The position numbers were made by a program, and so were the translations under genes. Below are positions 20,707 to 31,430 of a stretch of DNA of 64,000 nucleotides, piece by piece; the first letter of the stretch is position 1, and the number at the start of each line of letters is the position of its first letter. The notes under the pieces are model-generated. The model made no database searches, had not been told where the DNA came from, and worked only from the letters and a program-made list of their open reading frames with translations. The stretch is from Candidatus Ruthia endofausta (lineage in GTDB: Bacteria > Pseudomonadota > Gammaproteobacteria > PS1 > Pseudothioglobaceae), in assembly GCF_013342985.1 (NCBI RefSeq), contig NZ_CP054490.1:558001-622000 (forward strand), given 5' to 3'.

Positions 20707-21237
20707 TTACTTTTTCTTTGATTTGGGTGCCAGCATCATGCCTAGCTGACGACCCTCTAATTTTGCCTTTTGTTCTACATTGGCAAATTCCTCTGTGTCC
20801 TTTTCAATTCTGTCTAGCATTTCCATGCCCAGTTCCTTGTGTTGCATTTCGCGACCGCGGAACCAAATACTCACCTTCACCTTGTCACCATTATTTAAGA
20901 ACTTCACCAAGTTCTTAAATTTAATTTGGTAATCACCCTCTTCAGTGCCTGGACGGTACTTAATAGTTTTAACTGTGTTTCTTTTTTGTTTTTTTTTGGT
21001 TTCTTTCTTTTGCTGCTTTAATTCATAAAGAAACTTGCCAAAATCCATAATCTTGCAAACAGGTGGCTGAGCATTGGGAGAAACCTCTACTAAATCTAGC
21101 CCAGCCTGCGTTGCTTTTTGCTTTGCAATATCGGTATCAACAATACCAAGCTGCTCGCCTTTAGCGTCAATCAATCGAACTTCTGCTACTCTAATGGTGC
21201 CATTAATTTGAGTTTTTACTTTATTTGTTTTTTTAAT
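20707..21237 (-). CDS. infC: Translation initiation factor IF-3 (ATT start)
   Basis: Dissociates ribosomes and proofreads start codons. The earliest ATG in frame (21174) would omit the conserved N-terminus; the frame continues upstream as [20 protein letters not shown] to two ATT codons at 21235-21240, preceded by AGGAG. An AUU start is the rule for infC in enterobacteria and serves autoregulation. I choose the ATT at 21237 (5-nt spacing, 176 residues); 21240 is also possible. The start overlaps the 3' end of thrS by 22 nt. C-domain motifs [11 protein letters not shown] and [12 protein letters not shown] are intact. Confidence 0.93.
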   Translation of the reverse strand: MKKTNKVKTQINGTIRVAEVRLIDAKGEQLGIVDTDIAKQKATQAGLDLVEVSPNAQPPVCKIMDFGKFLYELKQQKKETKKKQKRNTVKTIKYRPGTEEGDYQIKFKNLVKFLNNGDKVKVSIWFRGREMQHKELGMEMLDRIEKDTEEFANVEQKAKLEGRQLGMMLAPKSKKK

Positions 21238-23132
21238 AATGTCTCCTGGTTTACCTTTTCTACAAACACTTCAATATTCATTGCACCTAAATCTTCACCG
21301 CCACGTTTTCGCACTGAAATTTGACCTTTTTCCATCTCTCGATTACCCACTATTAAAATATAAGGATAACGTTGTAATGAATGCTCGCGTATTTTAAAGC
21401 CTATCTTCTCATTTCGCAAGTCCGAAATGATCCTAAGTCCTTGTTTTTTTAACTTTTTAGTCATACCAACAACAAAATCTGCTTGTTTTTCAGAAATATT
21501 AATAATAACTGCTTGAATAGGTGCCAACCAACAAGGGTACGCGCCTTCGTAATGTTCAATCAAAATACCCACAAATCGTTCTAGTGAACCCACAATTGCA
21601 CGATGTAACATGACGGGGGTTTGCTTTACACTATCTTCATCAATAAATTGCGCACCTAAACGTTCTGGCATAGAAAAATCAACCTGCAATGTACCGCACT
21701 GCCACTGCCGATCCAGACAATCTTTTAATACAAACTCAATTTTAGGTCCGTAGAATGCGCCTTCACCCTCCTGCAACTCCCATTTAATGCCCTTAGTGTC
21801 AAGCGCCTCTTCTAACGCTGCCTCGGCTTTGTCCCATACCTCGTCTGAACCCACACGATTTTCTGGACGGGTTGAAAGGTTGATATCAACCTTATCAAAG
21901 CCAAAATGCTTATACACAGCAAAAGTCAAATCAATAAAGGTTGAAACCTCATCTTGAATTTGCTTAGATGTACAAAAAATATGACCATCATCTTGTACAA
22001 AATTACGCACACGCATAATACCGTGCAACGTACCTGAAGGCTCATTACGATGGCACGAGCCAAACTCTGCTAAACGTAGTGGCAAATCACGATAAGATTT
22101 TAGACCTTGGTTATAAATTTGGATATGTGCAGGGCAATTCATGGGTTTTACAGCATAATCACGATTTTCAGAACTGGTGGTAAACATAGTATCGCCAAAT
22201 TTATCCCAATGGCCTGATTTTTCCCAAAGACTTTTATCAATTAATTGTGGTGTATGTACCTCTTGATAGCCATTATCTTTGAAAATATCACGCATATATT
22301 GTTCAAGCAATTGGTACAACGTCCAACCTTTAGCGTGCCAAAACACCATGCCAGGCGCCTCTTCTTGCATGTGAAATAAATCTTGAATTTTGCCAATTTT
22401 ACGATGGTCACGCTTTGAAGCCTCTTCCAATCTGTGCAAATGTGTCTCTAAATCTTGTTTAGTTGCCCAAGCCGTGCCGTACACACGTTGTAACATTTCA
22501 TTATTAGAGTCACCACGCCAGTAAGCACCTGCCAATCTCATTAATTTAAAGGCTCTTAGCTTGGCAGTTGAAGGCACATGTGGCCCACGACAAAGGTCAA
22601 TAAAATCCCCCTGCTTATATAAAAACAGCGTTTGATCAGCAGAAATTGATTCAATAATTTCAGCCTTGTAGTACTCGCCCTTATCTTTAAGAAATTGTAC
22701 CGCTTCATCACGACCCATCTCAAATCTTTCAATCTTAAGATTTTGTTTGACCAGCTTGTGCATATTTTTTTCAATTTTAGCTAAATCACCCTCTGAAAAA
22801 CCATCTGAATATGCAAAATCATAATAAAAACCATTGTCAATCACAGGACCAATTGTCACTTGTGCATCTGGATAAAGCATTTGCGTGGCTTGTGCCAATA
22901 AGTGCGCTGTAGAATGGCGAATAACTTCAAGCCCTTTCTCATCACTCGCTGTAATAATCGCAAGACTAGCATCCGCCTTAATTAAAAACGATGTATCAAC
23001 CAACTCACCATCAACCTCACCAGCCAATGCCGCTTTAGCCAAACCCGAGCCAATAGACTTTGCTACTTGCGCAACGCTAACGGCTTGCTCAAATGTTTTT
23101 TGGGTTCCGTCTGGCAAGGTGATAATCGGCAT
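21216..23132 (-). CDS. thrS: Threonine--tRNA ligase
   Basis: Class II synthetase of 638 residues. TGS domain at 1-60 ([24 protein letters not shown]), editing domain with [16 protein letters not shown] (about 72-87) and a DFYYDFAY-type block, then the catalytic core: motif 2 [34 protein letters not shown] with the zinc Cys, [13 protein letters not shown] and motif 3 [19 protein letters not shown]. The anticodon domain ends LKKQIK. Its last 22 nt carry the ribosome site and start of infC. Confidence 0.98.
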   Translation of the reverse strand: MPIITLPDGTQKTFEQAVSVAQVAKSIGSGLAKAALAGEVDGELVDTSFLIKADASLAIITASDEKGLEVIRHSTAHLLAQATQMLYPDAQVTIGPVIDNGFYYDFAYSDGFSEGDLAKIEKNMHKLVKQNLKIERFEMGRDEAVQFLKDKGEYYKAEIIESISADQTLFLYKQGDFIDLCRGPHVPSTAKLRAFKLMRLAGAYWRGDSNNEMLQRVYGTAWATKQDLETHLHRLEEASKRDHRKIGKIQDLFHMQEEAPGMVFWHAKGWTLYQLLEQYMRDIFKDNGYQEVHTPQLIDKSLWEKSGHWDKFGDTMFTTSSENRDYAVKPMNCPAHIQIYNQGLKSYRDLPLRLAEFGSCHRNEPSGTLHGIMRVRNFVQDDGHIFCTSKQIQDEVSTFIDLTFAVYKHFGFDKVDINLSTRPENRVGSDEVWDKAEAALEEALDTKGIKWELQEGEGAFYGPKIEFVLKDCLDRQWQCGTLQVDFSMPERLGAQFIDEDSVKQTPVMLHRAIVGSLERFVGILIEHYEGAYPCWLAPIQAVIINISEKQADFVVGMTKKLKKQGLRIISDLRNEKIGFKIREHSLQRYPYILIVGNREMEKGQISVRKRGGEDLGAMNIEVFVEKVNQETLLKKQIK

Positions 23133-23209
23133 GGAAAAAGTTATAAAAATAAAAGATGAACATTCTACTTTATTGATTCGCTTGAATAATGTTTTTTAAA
23201 ATTTTCAGC

Positions 23210-24730
23210 CTACTCAAAAATATCCTTGTAAATTTCGTCCCGTTCTACAGGTGGATAGCCGTATTTATCTAACAATAATATCAGCCCCACCTTTAAAGCA
23301 GATTTAATATCGTCTTGTTTATTCCAATTTAATAAGTTTGTCCTCAGAGTATTTAAAATCATATTTAATGCACAAGTCTTTTAAAATATCGTAAAACGCT
23401 TTTTACTCAAAATCAATCCCTAGCGCATCACCTGCTAATCAACTCTTGTTTAATTTGTTAAATTAAACAAGAGTTGATTAGCCATTTCTTCGTAAACTTC
23501 ACTACGCAACACGTCATCTTCTTTTCTTTCATTATAACGCTCAATCAAAGATTGCATTTTTTTAGGAAAATCAACCCCTTTAATTTTATTAATTTCTTCA
23601 ACGCCATCACTTTTTAAAGCATTTCTTATCATTTTACGAACTTTGGTATTCATTTGAGCAGTGTCAGGTACATTGCCTTTTATTAGCTTAAAAACGATTG
23701 AACGAATGGCTAAATAAAAATGCACAAAATCCCTTTCTACTTGCATTAATTGCTCACCACCTGCACAAATATCATAAGCGGCTTAGGCGTTTTACCAACC
23801 CCATAAAACGAATTTCAAACACTTTGGTTAGTTGCACGTATTCAACCGCCCCGTTCAAAGTATCTAACTATTCTAATGCAGTGCTATTAAAATAGTTAGA
23901 GCTTTCAAATTGATGAAAAACTTTAGCCAACAAATCCAAATGATTTCTAACGATGATTAAAGATTCTTCTAAGTCTTCAAAGTTTTCTCTTTCGCCTTGG
24001 TTGTATTAACTAAAGTAAGGTTAATTTGCTTTTTAATATCAATATAATCAATCACCAAGCCTTTGTTCTTTCCCTTAAATTTTCGATTAACTCGGGAAAT
24101 CGTTTGAATCAAGTTGTGCTGTTTGATTGACTTGTCAATATAAATTGAATCCAAAAATGGCACATCAAACCCTGTCAAGCATATATCAACCACAATGGCT
24201 ATCTTGAAATTAGATTTTTCATTTTTAAATTGCTTATCCAACTCTTGTGTTAATACTTGCAAGCAGTCTGGGTCGCTAAGAATAACATTCATAGTGGCAG
24301 TTGCTTTTTTGCTGGCTTCTATCTAATATTCATTCGCCCCTTCTTTTATCGCTATTTCATAGTAGGCTTCTATTTTCTCTAATTCGCTATTGTGCAATGC
24401 AACTTTAGCTGTTCGCCCTTCATAAACAATTCGCACTGTTTATTTCATCTTTAACCGATTGTATCATAGTGTAGGCATCGACAACTTTACCAAACACCTA
24501 TAAAGTTACTTCTATTGGCGTGCCTGCAAATCCTACAAAAGTTACATTGGGAAAAGAGTCATGCAAATATTTAGCAAAGCCATAAGTCTTTTTTACCTCG
24601 TTAGACGTGTTGTTCTTTTGGTTAATAATTCTATGTCTTAACTAACCCAACCTGTCCAGTTCTTGTATAAATTATATCGTCAAAATATGCCAAACATTTT
24701 ATTGGATTGCTGCTGATTCACTCATCATTA
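23210..24730 (-). pseudogene. hsdR: Type I restriction enzyme R subunit (HsdR), heavily decayed
   Basis: Pieces in several frames follow the order of the HsdR motor domain: KYLHDSFPNVTFVGFAGTPIE near 24500, VVDAYTMIQSVKDEI, then an open frame at 23969-24292 (DICLTGFDVPFLDSIYIDKSIKQHNLIQTISRVNRKFKGKNKGLVIDYI, the helicase V/VI region), and the C-terminal helical part at 23450-23746. The N-terminal nuclease domain is missing and many stops separate the pieces. It lies 3' of the dead hsdM and rhuM-like genes. Boundaries are approximate. Confidence 0.88.
23434..23482. repeat. Perfect 22-bp inverted repeat, 5-nt loop
   Basis: The left arm 23434-23455 is the exact reverse complement of 23461-23482, with TGTTA between. 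It lies at the 3' end of an open piece of the dead hsdR (the frame ends MANQLLFNLTN inside the arm). No T run follows in either direction. It may be an inverted micro-duplication or a strong hairpin terminator that formed during decay. Confidence 0.85.
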
Positions 24731-24745
24731 ACCCTTATTAGTCGA

Positions 24746-25060
24746 CTACTCTATCATCAATTTATCAAAAATGATTGCATCAAGATTATAAAATGCTATT
24801 GTTCTTTTTAAGGCTCTACTGCCTTCTTTCTGAACTATTGGGAAATCTCCAATAATTGTATTTTTATCTAACTCATCATTGTTGTAAATATTTTTTAAGT
24901 GCTCATTGACGGTACTGACATCCACTTCAAAAAGTGTTGCCATTAATTTCTGTAAAAACCAAACAGTGCCATCTTTGTATTGGGTCTCAATACTATTTTT
25001 GTCTTCTTGTGTTATAAATATCAAAAATTCTTCCGTGCTATTTCTAATTAATTTACTCAT
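24746..25060 (-). pseudogene. rhuM: RhuM family protein, truncated
   Basis: The N-terminal third of a RhuM-type protein (named from a Salmonella pathogenicity island; often found inside type I restriction operons): MSKLIRNSTEEFLIF, a winged-helix-like VWFLQKLMATLFEVDVSTVNEHLKNIY and ALKRTIAFYNLDAII, where the frame ends after 104 codons; full proteins have roughly 330. The expected GYRVNS continuation is absent. Its ATG overlaps the hsdM tail (TATGAGTAA), preserving the original operon junction. Confidence 0.85.
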
Positions 25061-26204
25061 AACCCAAGCCTTTTAGATTTTGGTCTAGTTTTTTGGCCTC
25101 ACTCATTTGTTTAAATAAGGTTTGAGTTAAATTCTTGCATTAGAATTTCAAAGACCTCTGAATCGTCCTCTTCTTCTTCCACGCCGGCATATCACCCACA
25201 TAATCATTGGCTTTAATCTCATCCATGGTGGCAGATTTACAAAAGCCTAAAATGTCTTGATAATTGCCATCTTTTGCTTCAACCTCTCCAAGCGTGGATA
25301 GGTTTGGGTAATTTTTCGAATATCCTCTATGATGAGCTGTTTATGCACACGGTCAATCATCGAGCCTAGGTTTCTAGCATCAATAAATAAAGTTTTACTG
25401 GGTTTTATTACGGGTCAAAAACCATAGGCACACAGGGATTTGCGTAATGTAGAAAAGTTGCCCCGGCAAGGCAATCATACAATCAACCAAATCATTATTG
25501 ATGATTTGTTGTCTAATACCGCCTTCTCCTGAGGTATTAAAACTCATTGAGCCATTTACCAACAGAAATCCTGCCGTGTCACTGACCGAAAGTTTGCTTA
25601 ACATATGCATATCATATCCAAGCGTAGTTAGCATTGCCAGGAGGTAATAAACTCAACACTTTGTACAAACATACCTCCTGAACCACAGGTTGGATCATAA
25701 ATAATACTTTGGTAGGGTTTGAACATTCGGGTTAGCAATTGCACCACGTATTTTGGCGTGTAAAACTCGCCACCACCTTTGCTTTCTTTAGAGACAAAAT
25801 GTGATAAAAAATACTCATAAACCCTACCAACAATATCATTTTATGCATCATTCAAGGTGTTAATATCATTAATTTTATCAATCAGTACAGCCAGTTTTTC
25901 AGTGTCTAGCCCAGCCCTAGACGAGAAAAATAATTATCAGACAATGCACCTTTTAAAGCGGGGGTTTTTCAATCGTGCTGAGTACGGTATCAATTTTTAA
26001 AGCAATGTCGTTTGTTTGACATTTTTAATGATAAAGTCCCAATGTACATGCTCTTTTTCTGAATTTTGCAAATTTATCACTGGCGAATTTTAAGAATATT
26101 AAGTCCAGCACCACATGTTTATACTCTGATGATTCAACCAAGCCACGTAATTTATCGCACAATTGCCAAAGGGTTTCTTCAATTGATTTTGATTTTTGTT
26201 TCAT
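25053..26204 (-). pseudogene. hsdM: Type I restriction-modification methyltransferase (HsdM), inactivated
   Basis: Starts [21 protein letters not shown] at 26204 and runs through [18 protein letters not shown]. After several frameshifts it continues as [36 protein letters not shown] and [14 protein letters not shown] (SAM-binding motif), a further open piece (25395-25634) with [25 protein letters not shown], and the tail KLDQNLKGLGYE. The NPPY catalytic motif region is deleted between WQC and the next piece. No hsdS specificity gene was found nearby. Confidence 0.92.
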
Positions 26205-26211
26205 GATTTAA

Positions 26212-27909
26212 TTATATATTGTGAATTTGTTCAATCATAAGTTGTAATGAAGTGCTACCTCGCCATTCATTAATGGATAGTTTGTAGGTAATTTGAGCTT
26301 TTGTGTTTTTAATAGGTGCTTGAAAAAATGCAATGCCATCATATACAGTGTTATTGTTTGTAAATTTTAAACGGCATTTTAAGTGTTTTTCGCCAACCAC
26401 TTTTTGCTCAACCAACTCAAACTCACCATAAAAAATTGGTTCATCAAACCCTTGACCCCAAGGTCCAGCATCAATTAATAATTGTGCATTATCTAAAGAC
26501 AATTCAAATGCCTCTAATTCACCATCGGTTAACAGTTCAACTTTGGGTATTTGATTGCCTAAATGAGTTTGAATAGCATTTGCAAAAGCTTGCTTAAAAC
26601 CAGTGAAATTTTCAGGCTTGATGCTTAATCCTGCTGCCATAGCATGACCACCAAATTTTAAAATTAAATCAGGATTTTGCCTATCTAATAAATCTAATAA
26701 ATCTTTGATATGTACACTGGGAATAGAGCGAATAGAGCCTTTTAAATCATTACCCGACTGAGAAAATACCGCAACTGGACAATGGTAATCCTCTTTAAGT
26801 TTACCAGCAACAATACCGACAATGCCTTCATGCCAAGATGCATCAAACAAGCTGATGGCAAATTTATCCTCTGTTACTTCTTGCGCATCCACAATGGCTT
26901 GCGCCTCATCTTGCATACGGGTTTGCTTTTGTTTGCGCTTTTGATTAAAGACTTCTAACTCTTGGGCGTAACGTCTAGCATCATTCATATTTTCAGTTAG
27001 CAAGCATTTAATGCCACGAGAAATATCACTCAAACGCCCTGCTGCATTTAGGCGTGGTGCGACTGAAAAACCTAAATCACTGGCACACAGGGTTGCACTG
27101 GGTCGATTTGAGATTTCCAGTAATGCCAAAATACCAGGGACGCATTTTTTTTGCTGGATACGCTTAATGCCTTGGTCAATCAAAATTCTATTATTTTGGT
27201 CAAGTTTTACCACATCAGCAACTGTGCCAAGTGCAACTAAATCCAATACATTTCGCAAATCTGGCGGAGTGATTTTATGATTGATAAAATAATCACACTT
27301 AATCAAATGAGTTTTAAAAGCTGAAAACAAGTAAAAACACACGCCAACACCTGCTAAATTTTTGCTTAAAAATTCACAACCCTTAAGATTGGGGTTGATA
27401 ATGGCATCTGCTTGTGGCAGGGTTTTACTGGGTAAGTGATGATCAGTGATAATCACCTGAATACTTGATGATTTTGCCAGTTTTACCCCGTCAAAACTTG
27501 AAATGCCATTGTCAACTGTGATGATCAAATCGGGTTGTTTTTCTTGAATAGCTAATTTTACAATTTCCTCGCTCAAACCATAACCATGCTCAAAACGATT
27601 AGGCACTAAGAAATCAACAAATTTTACCCCCATCATGCGTAATGACTTAACTGCTACAACAGATGCAGTTGCCCCATCACAATCAAAATCGCCAACAATC
27701 AAAATACGTTTTTGATTAAGTAGGGCCTGCTCAAGTAAAATAAGTGCGACATCTAGTTGGAGGAAATTAGGTTTTAAAAGATGGACAAGATTCAAAGATA
27801 AATGCGACTCATTAATACCACGAGCGGCGTAAATTTTCTTTAAAAAAGTATGAATGTCATCTGAATATGAATCAAATAAATTTTGGTCTATTATTCTAGT
27901 AAGCATCAC
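26212..27909 (-). CDS. recJ: Single-stranded-DNA-specific exonuclease RecJ
   Basis: 5'-3' ssDNA exonuclease of the DHH superfamily. The 565 residues contain motif I VGDFDCDGATA (about 76-86), VDNGISS, the signature TDHHLPSKTLPQADAIINPN, DLVALGTVADVV, and the DHHA1 domain with KLKEDYHCPVAVFS and FGGHAMAAGLSI, followed by a C-terminal OB-fold. Either the GTG at 27909 or the ATG at 27906 may be the start; both lie inside the end of the DUF1566 gene (14-nt overlap). Confidence 0.95.
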   Translation of the reverse strand: MMLTRIIDQNLFDSYSDDIHTFLKKIYAARGINESHLSLNLVHLLKPNFLQLDVALILLEQALLNQKRILIVGDFDCDGATASVVAVKSLRMMGVKFVDFLVPNRFEHGYGLSEEIVKLAIQEKQPDLIITVDNGISSFDGVKLAKSSSIQVIITDHHLPSKTLPQADAIINPNLKGCEFLSKNLAGVGVCFYLFSAFKTHLIKCDYFINHKITPPDLRNVLDLVALGTVADVVKLDQNNRILIDQGIKRIQQKKCVPGILALLEISNRPSATLCASDLGFSVAPRLNAAGRLSDISRGIKCLLTENMNDARRYAQELEVFNQKRKQKQTRMQDEAQAIVDAQEVTEDKFAISLFDASWHEGIVGIVAGKLKEDYHCPVAVFSQSGNDLKGSIRSIPSVHIKDLLDLLDRQNPDLILKFGGHAMAAGLSIKPENFTGFKQAFANAIQTHLGNQIPKVELLTDGELEAFELSLDNAQLLIDAGPWGQGFDEPIFYGEFELVEQKVVGEKHLKCRLKFTNNNTVYDGIAFFQAPIKNTKAQITYKLSINEWRGSTSLQLMIEQIHNI

Positions 27910-28447
27910 TTACTGCTCGAATATGAGCATCAAAAGATTTGTCAGAACCTTTGCTACCACCATAGAAAAATGGCACATCAATTGCAATATCAACATCTTG
28001 CTCATCCGTACTCCAGTAAGATTTGCGCTTGGCATTTGGAAAAAAATCTGGATTGATAAGCAAGTCATTATCGCCATAAATCAATAAAGTTCTCAATTCT
28101 GATTCACTGGGTAAGCGCCAAGCGCTTTGTTTACATAACTTAACTGTATTTAACGTATTAATAAACGCTTGAGTATTACAATTTTTGCCCCAGTGGCAAT
28201 AATGGCTATAATCGCCATTATCAACTCCTGATTTACCATCAAACCAAGTGTAGGTGTTGTTCATATCTTGTAACCCTTTATCACTTAATTTGACCTCCCA
28301 TACCAACTTAGATTGCTGGTCAAGTACACACTGATGATTTCTAGATTCGCTTTCAAGAATATTTCCTTGCGCTGAAACCTTAATTAACTGTGCATTGACA
28401 ATTAAAGTACAAATAAAGAATGACAAAAAAGCGGTTATTTTATACAT
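27896..28447 (-). CDS. Exported DUF1566 (Lcl-type) domain protein
   Basis: A 183-residue protein with an N-terminal signal peptide (MYKITAFLSFFICTLIVNAQL) and one DUF1566 domain: QSKLVWEVK, TWFDGKSG, FINTLNTVKLCKQSAWRLPSESELRTLL, NPDFFPNAKRKSYWSTDE. The domain has a C-type-lectin-like fold in predicted surface proteins. Six cysteines, several in close pairs, suggest periplasmic disulfides. It overlaps recJ (14 nt) and thiO (8 nt). The function is unknown; a cell-surface binding role is only a guess from the fold. Confidence 0.8.
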   Translation of the reverse strand: MYKITAFLSFFICTLIVNAQLIKVSAQGNILESESRNHQCVLDQQSKLVWEVKLSDKGLQDMNNTYTWFDGKSGVDNGDYSHYCHWGKNCNTQAFINTLNTVKLCKQSAWRLPSESELRTLLIYGDNDLLINPDFFPNAKRKSYWSTDEQDVDIAIDVPFFYGGSKGSDKSFDAHIRAVSDAY

Positions 28448-29435
28448 TGATAATCAGCTGTTTAATTTTATCTGCACTGGCAGATGCCATATTTAAGCCA
28501 TTGCGAAAATGCCCAGTATTTATTAATAAATGCTCAAATTGCTCATGCTTACCCAGTATAACCTTACCAGAAAGGCTTGCCGGTCTAAAGCCAGACCAAT
28601 GGTGCTCAATTTTCGCATTAAGTAAAGCTGGAAATCTTTGATAGGCAAATTCATGGAGTAATTTTTGCACACTAATATCAGTACGACCATCAAAACCAAC
28701 ATTTTCCATGGTAGAGCCCACCAGTATTCGCCCATCTGCCCTTGGAATAATGTACCTACCTTGATCTAATACAATGTTCTCTACTACGTCCTTAGTTGAT
28801 TGTAGAACAATCATTTGTCCTTTCATCGGAAAAACCTCATCAGTAAGTCTTAGCCACTTAGAGCTCCATGCGCCAGAACAAACAACAATATCCTGTGCAA
28901 AATAATCTTTATTCTTGGTTTTCACGCCAATTACTTGGTTGTCTTTTATCAATAAATTATTTGCCTGAACATACTCAATGACATTCACCCCTTTATTCAA
29001 AATATCAACCTTCAAGGCTTGTAATAACCTTGGATTTCGAACCTGAGCAATGTTAGCAAATAAGGCGCCATTAACATGAGGCTGATAACTAATCTGATAT
29101 TTATCCATCCATTGTGTCGCTAATAACGAGTCATATTCATCCATCATTAACAAGCCAGATTGGATATATTGCGGGTCAATACCTGTATCTTCAAAAATTT
29201 GCAGACATAAATCTGCATAAACTGCTTGTGAGGCAAAACTTAACTCATTGGTCAAATCATCATAACGCCAAGGATACAGTGGGCTAATAATGCCACCACC
29301 CGCCCAAGACGACTCTTTGCCACACTCACGCTGATCTAGCAAGGTAACACTAGCACCTGCTATTGCTAATGTTCTCGCACTCATCATGCCAATAATACCA
29401 CCACCAATCACCAAACAATCACTCATTTTTTCCAA
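28440..29435 (-). CDS. thiO: Glycine oxidase ThiO-like FAD oxidoreductase
   Basis: FAD enzyme of the DAO family that oxidises glycine to iminoglycine for thiamine thiazole synthesis. The 331 residues begin CLVIGGGIIGMMSARTLAIAGASVTLLDQ (dinucleotide fold) and contain SSWAGGGIISPLYPWRY, typical of ThiO, then VVCSGAWSSKWL and a C-terminal GHFRNGLNMASASADKI. Distinction from D-amino-acid dehydrogenases is by the N-terminal SSWAGGG block. It is embedded with overlaps between lspA and the DUF1566 gene. Confidence 0.85.
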   Translation of the reverse strand: MEKMSDCLVIGGGIIGMMSARTLAIAGASVTLLDQRECGKESSWAGGGIISPLYPWRYDDLTNELSFASQAVYADLCLQIFEDTGIDPQYIQSGLLMMDEYDSLLATQWMDKYQISYQPHVNGALFANIAQVRNPRLLQALKVDILNKGVNVIEYVQANNLLIKDNQVIGVKTKNKDYFAQDIVVCSGAWSSKWLRLTDEVFPMKGQMIVLQSTKDVVENIVLDQGRYIIPRADGRILVGSTMENVGFDGRTDISVQKLLHEFAYQRFPALLNAKIEHHWSGFRPASLSGKVILGKHEQFEHLLINTGHFRNGLNMASASADKIKQLIINV

Positions 29436-29881
29436 TCCAGTATGATTAATAATATCACACCAATACTGATAAAAATATCAGCAAAATTAAAAATTGGATA
29501 ATTAAATCCATCGTAATGAAAATCAATAAAATCAACAATAGACCCATTAGCAATTCGGTCAATCATATTGCCAAGTGCGCCTGATAAAATAAGTGCTAAA
29601 CTGATAAGTTTAAACTTATGTTTCAAGGGTGTTCTTAGCATCCAAACACTAATAACAATACTGGCAATAGCAGAAACACTTGATAAAAAATAACGCTGCC
29701 AACCACCACTATCAGCCAAAAAACTAAACGCTGCACCGTAGTTATGAACAAAAGTTAATGATAAAAATTCATTAATAGCAAGCGAATAACCAACGCCTAA
29801 ATATTCATAAGCCAGTAGTTTTGTTAGTTGGTCAAGCGCAATCAGTAGTATAACTAATAAAAAATAATGTCTTGTTTTCAT
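29423..29881 (-). CDS. lspA: Lipoprotein signal peptidase
   Basis: Aspartyl protease of the inner membrane that cleaves prolipoproteins. The 152 residues carry four hydrophobic helices and both catalytic aspartate motifs, GALGNMIDRIANGSIVDFIDF and FPIFNFADIFISIG-like NYPIFNFADIFIS (Asp residues in NMIDR and FNFAD). Substrates in this window include the lipoproteins at 19597 and 57425. It overlaps thiO by 13 nt and the upstream carrier gene by 4 nt. Confidence 0.96.
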   Translation of the reverse strand: MKTRHYFLLVILLIALDQLTKLLAYEYLGVGYSLAINEFLSLTFVHNYGAAFSFLADSGGWQRYFLSSVSAIASIVISVWMLRTPLKHKFKLISLALILSGALGNMIDRIANGSIVDFIDFHYDGFNYPIFNFADIFISIGVILLIILDWKK

Positions 29882-31338
29882 GCTTTATTTGGGTTAAATT
29901 TTAATATAACAACAATTGGTATTACAAATCCCACACCAATAACAACCCAAAGCAAACTACCAAGTTCTGTGTAATTTTGTGTACTAATCACAACACCATC
30001 TGTCATAACCTCTCGACTGACAACAAAAATTTTGTTTAAATATTTGGTAAGTAAACCAGCAGCAGCAAGTGCAATGTTCATTAAACTTGCCATTAAGGCA
30101 AACCAAGTGCCTTTTTTTCCTTCTGGCGCATGAATAGCCACTAATGTTAGCATTAACACTTGAGAGATATAATTAAAAGGTGAGGAAATAGCCGTGTCAA
30201 CCAATGCCACAGTACGCGCATCAACACCTAGCCAAATGTGCACATCGTAATACATCGCCACAATAGGTATTGATAACAGGGTGCCTATAATGGTTAAAAA
30301 GATTAATACTTCAACAATACTCCTTTTAATGATAAATTTAGCAGAAAACCACATACCAGCAAGCGCAATAGCACCAGCAATAGCAGATAATTTAGCAAAA
30401 AAAGCCTCATCAAAACCAAGTACATCAATTTGCCACCAATTAAGACCTGCACCCACTGATGGCATTGCTCGATAAACAAAAATAACAATCATTGCCATTT
30501 TAATGTGCATAATAGTGCGAGCATCCAAATCAGTAATTAATCCTCGAAGAAAATACAGCACCACGCTAAAAGAAACAATAAAAACAATTTCTTGCGAATA
30601 AGGCACGTCGTTATACCCCATCAGTACAATAAAAACAGCAAATGTCAAACCGCCAAACAATACTTGCTTGTTAATAGGTGATACAGTTACTATATTTAAC
30701 TTAACCAAACTGATGCCTAAGATTGACAATAAAGGCACAAACAACGCAATCATAAACACCACTTCACGATTATCTTTAAAAACACTAGCCAGTTCACCAC
30801 CAATCCAGCTTGTTAAAAAGATAGCCAAACCTAATGAAAGTCTTGATAAAACCTGAATGGTGGCAAGTTCTTGGTTAATTTTATCCTTACTTTGGGATTT
30901 ATCAACAACCTCTGTTGTCATAGTGTCAGCAACCACATCTTGTATCACAAACCCTACTACAGCGATGACACTGGCAATAATATAAATAAACTTTTTAGAA
31001 AAATCCTGCACAATAACGTAATCACCAATAACAGCAATCATTAATACAGAACTTAATGTAATTAAAGCAGCACCAATATAAACATAAGACTTGCGATTAG
31101 AGCCAAAAATTTGAATACTATCAATCATTTGCCCAAAAATCATCTTAACAGTCCAAGGAGTGGTTAACCATACAGCAAGCTCGGCCAAGTCAGAAGCTGA
31201 CATGTCTAACGCCTCTTTCACCCAAAAATTTTCAGCAATGGCAGTAAAAATACTACTACCATAGGAGAAATAAATCAGCAACAGGGGAGCGTAGCGTATT
31301 CTAAGCGCTCGAATGGGGATTAAGAAAATATCCAACAT
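29878..31338 (-). CDS. MFS / BT1 (folate-biopterin transporter) family membrane protein
   Basis: A 486-residue integral membrane protein with about 12 hydrophobic segments. The N-terminal FFSYGSS-like start (LLLIYFSYGSSIFTAIAENFWVKEAL), the WTVKMIFGQMIDS loop and VQDVVADTMTTEVV match the BT1/FBT branch of MFS, known for folate and biopterin carriers in protists, plants and some bacteria. The substrate here cannot be read from sequence. It is the first gene of the run leading into lspA-thiO-(DUF1566)-recJ and is divergent from fabI. Confidence 0.75.
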   Translation of the reverse strand: MLDIFLIPIRALRIRYAPLLLIYFSYGSSIFTAIAENFWVKEALDMSASDLAELAVWLTTPWTVKMIFGQMIDSIQIFGSNRKSYVYIGAALITLSSVLMIAVIGDYVIVQDFSKKFIYIIASVIAVVGFVIQDVVADTMTTEVVDKSQSKDKINQELATIQVLSRLSLGLAIFLTSWIGGELASVFKDNREVVFMIALFVPLLSILGISLVKLNIVTVSPINKQVLFGGLTFAVFIVLMGYNDVPYSQEIVFIVSFSVVLYFLRGLITDLDARTIMHIKMAMIVIFVYRAMPSVGAGLNWWQIDVLGFDEAFFAKLSAIAGAIALAGMWFSAKFIIKRSIVEVLIFLTIIGTLLSIPIVAMYYDVHIWLGVDARTVALVDTAISSPFNYISQVLMLTLVAIHAPEGKKGTWFALMASLMNIALAAAGLLTKYLNKIFVVSREVMTDGVVISTQNYTELGSLLWVVIGVGFVIPIVVILKFNPNKA

Positions 31339-31430
31339 TTATAAAATAATAATAGCAAGAAACGATTAATCATTATAGGTGCTGTGTAGGTTATAATTTA
31401 CTTTTCTGTTAATAACAAAATTGGAGATTT

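Noticed and set aside
24746-25060. RhuM-like open frame as a live toxin or regulatory gene
   Set aside because: Only about a third of the family length is present and it ends where the conserved core should continue.
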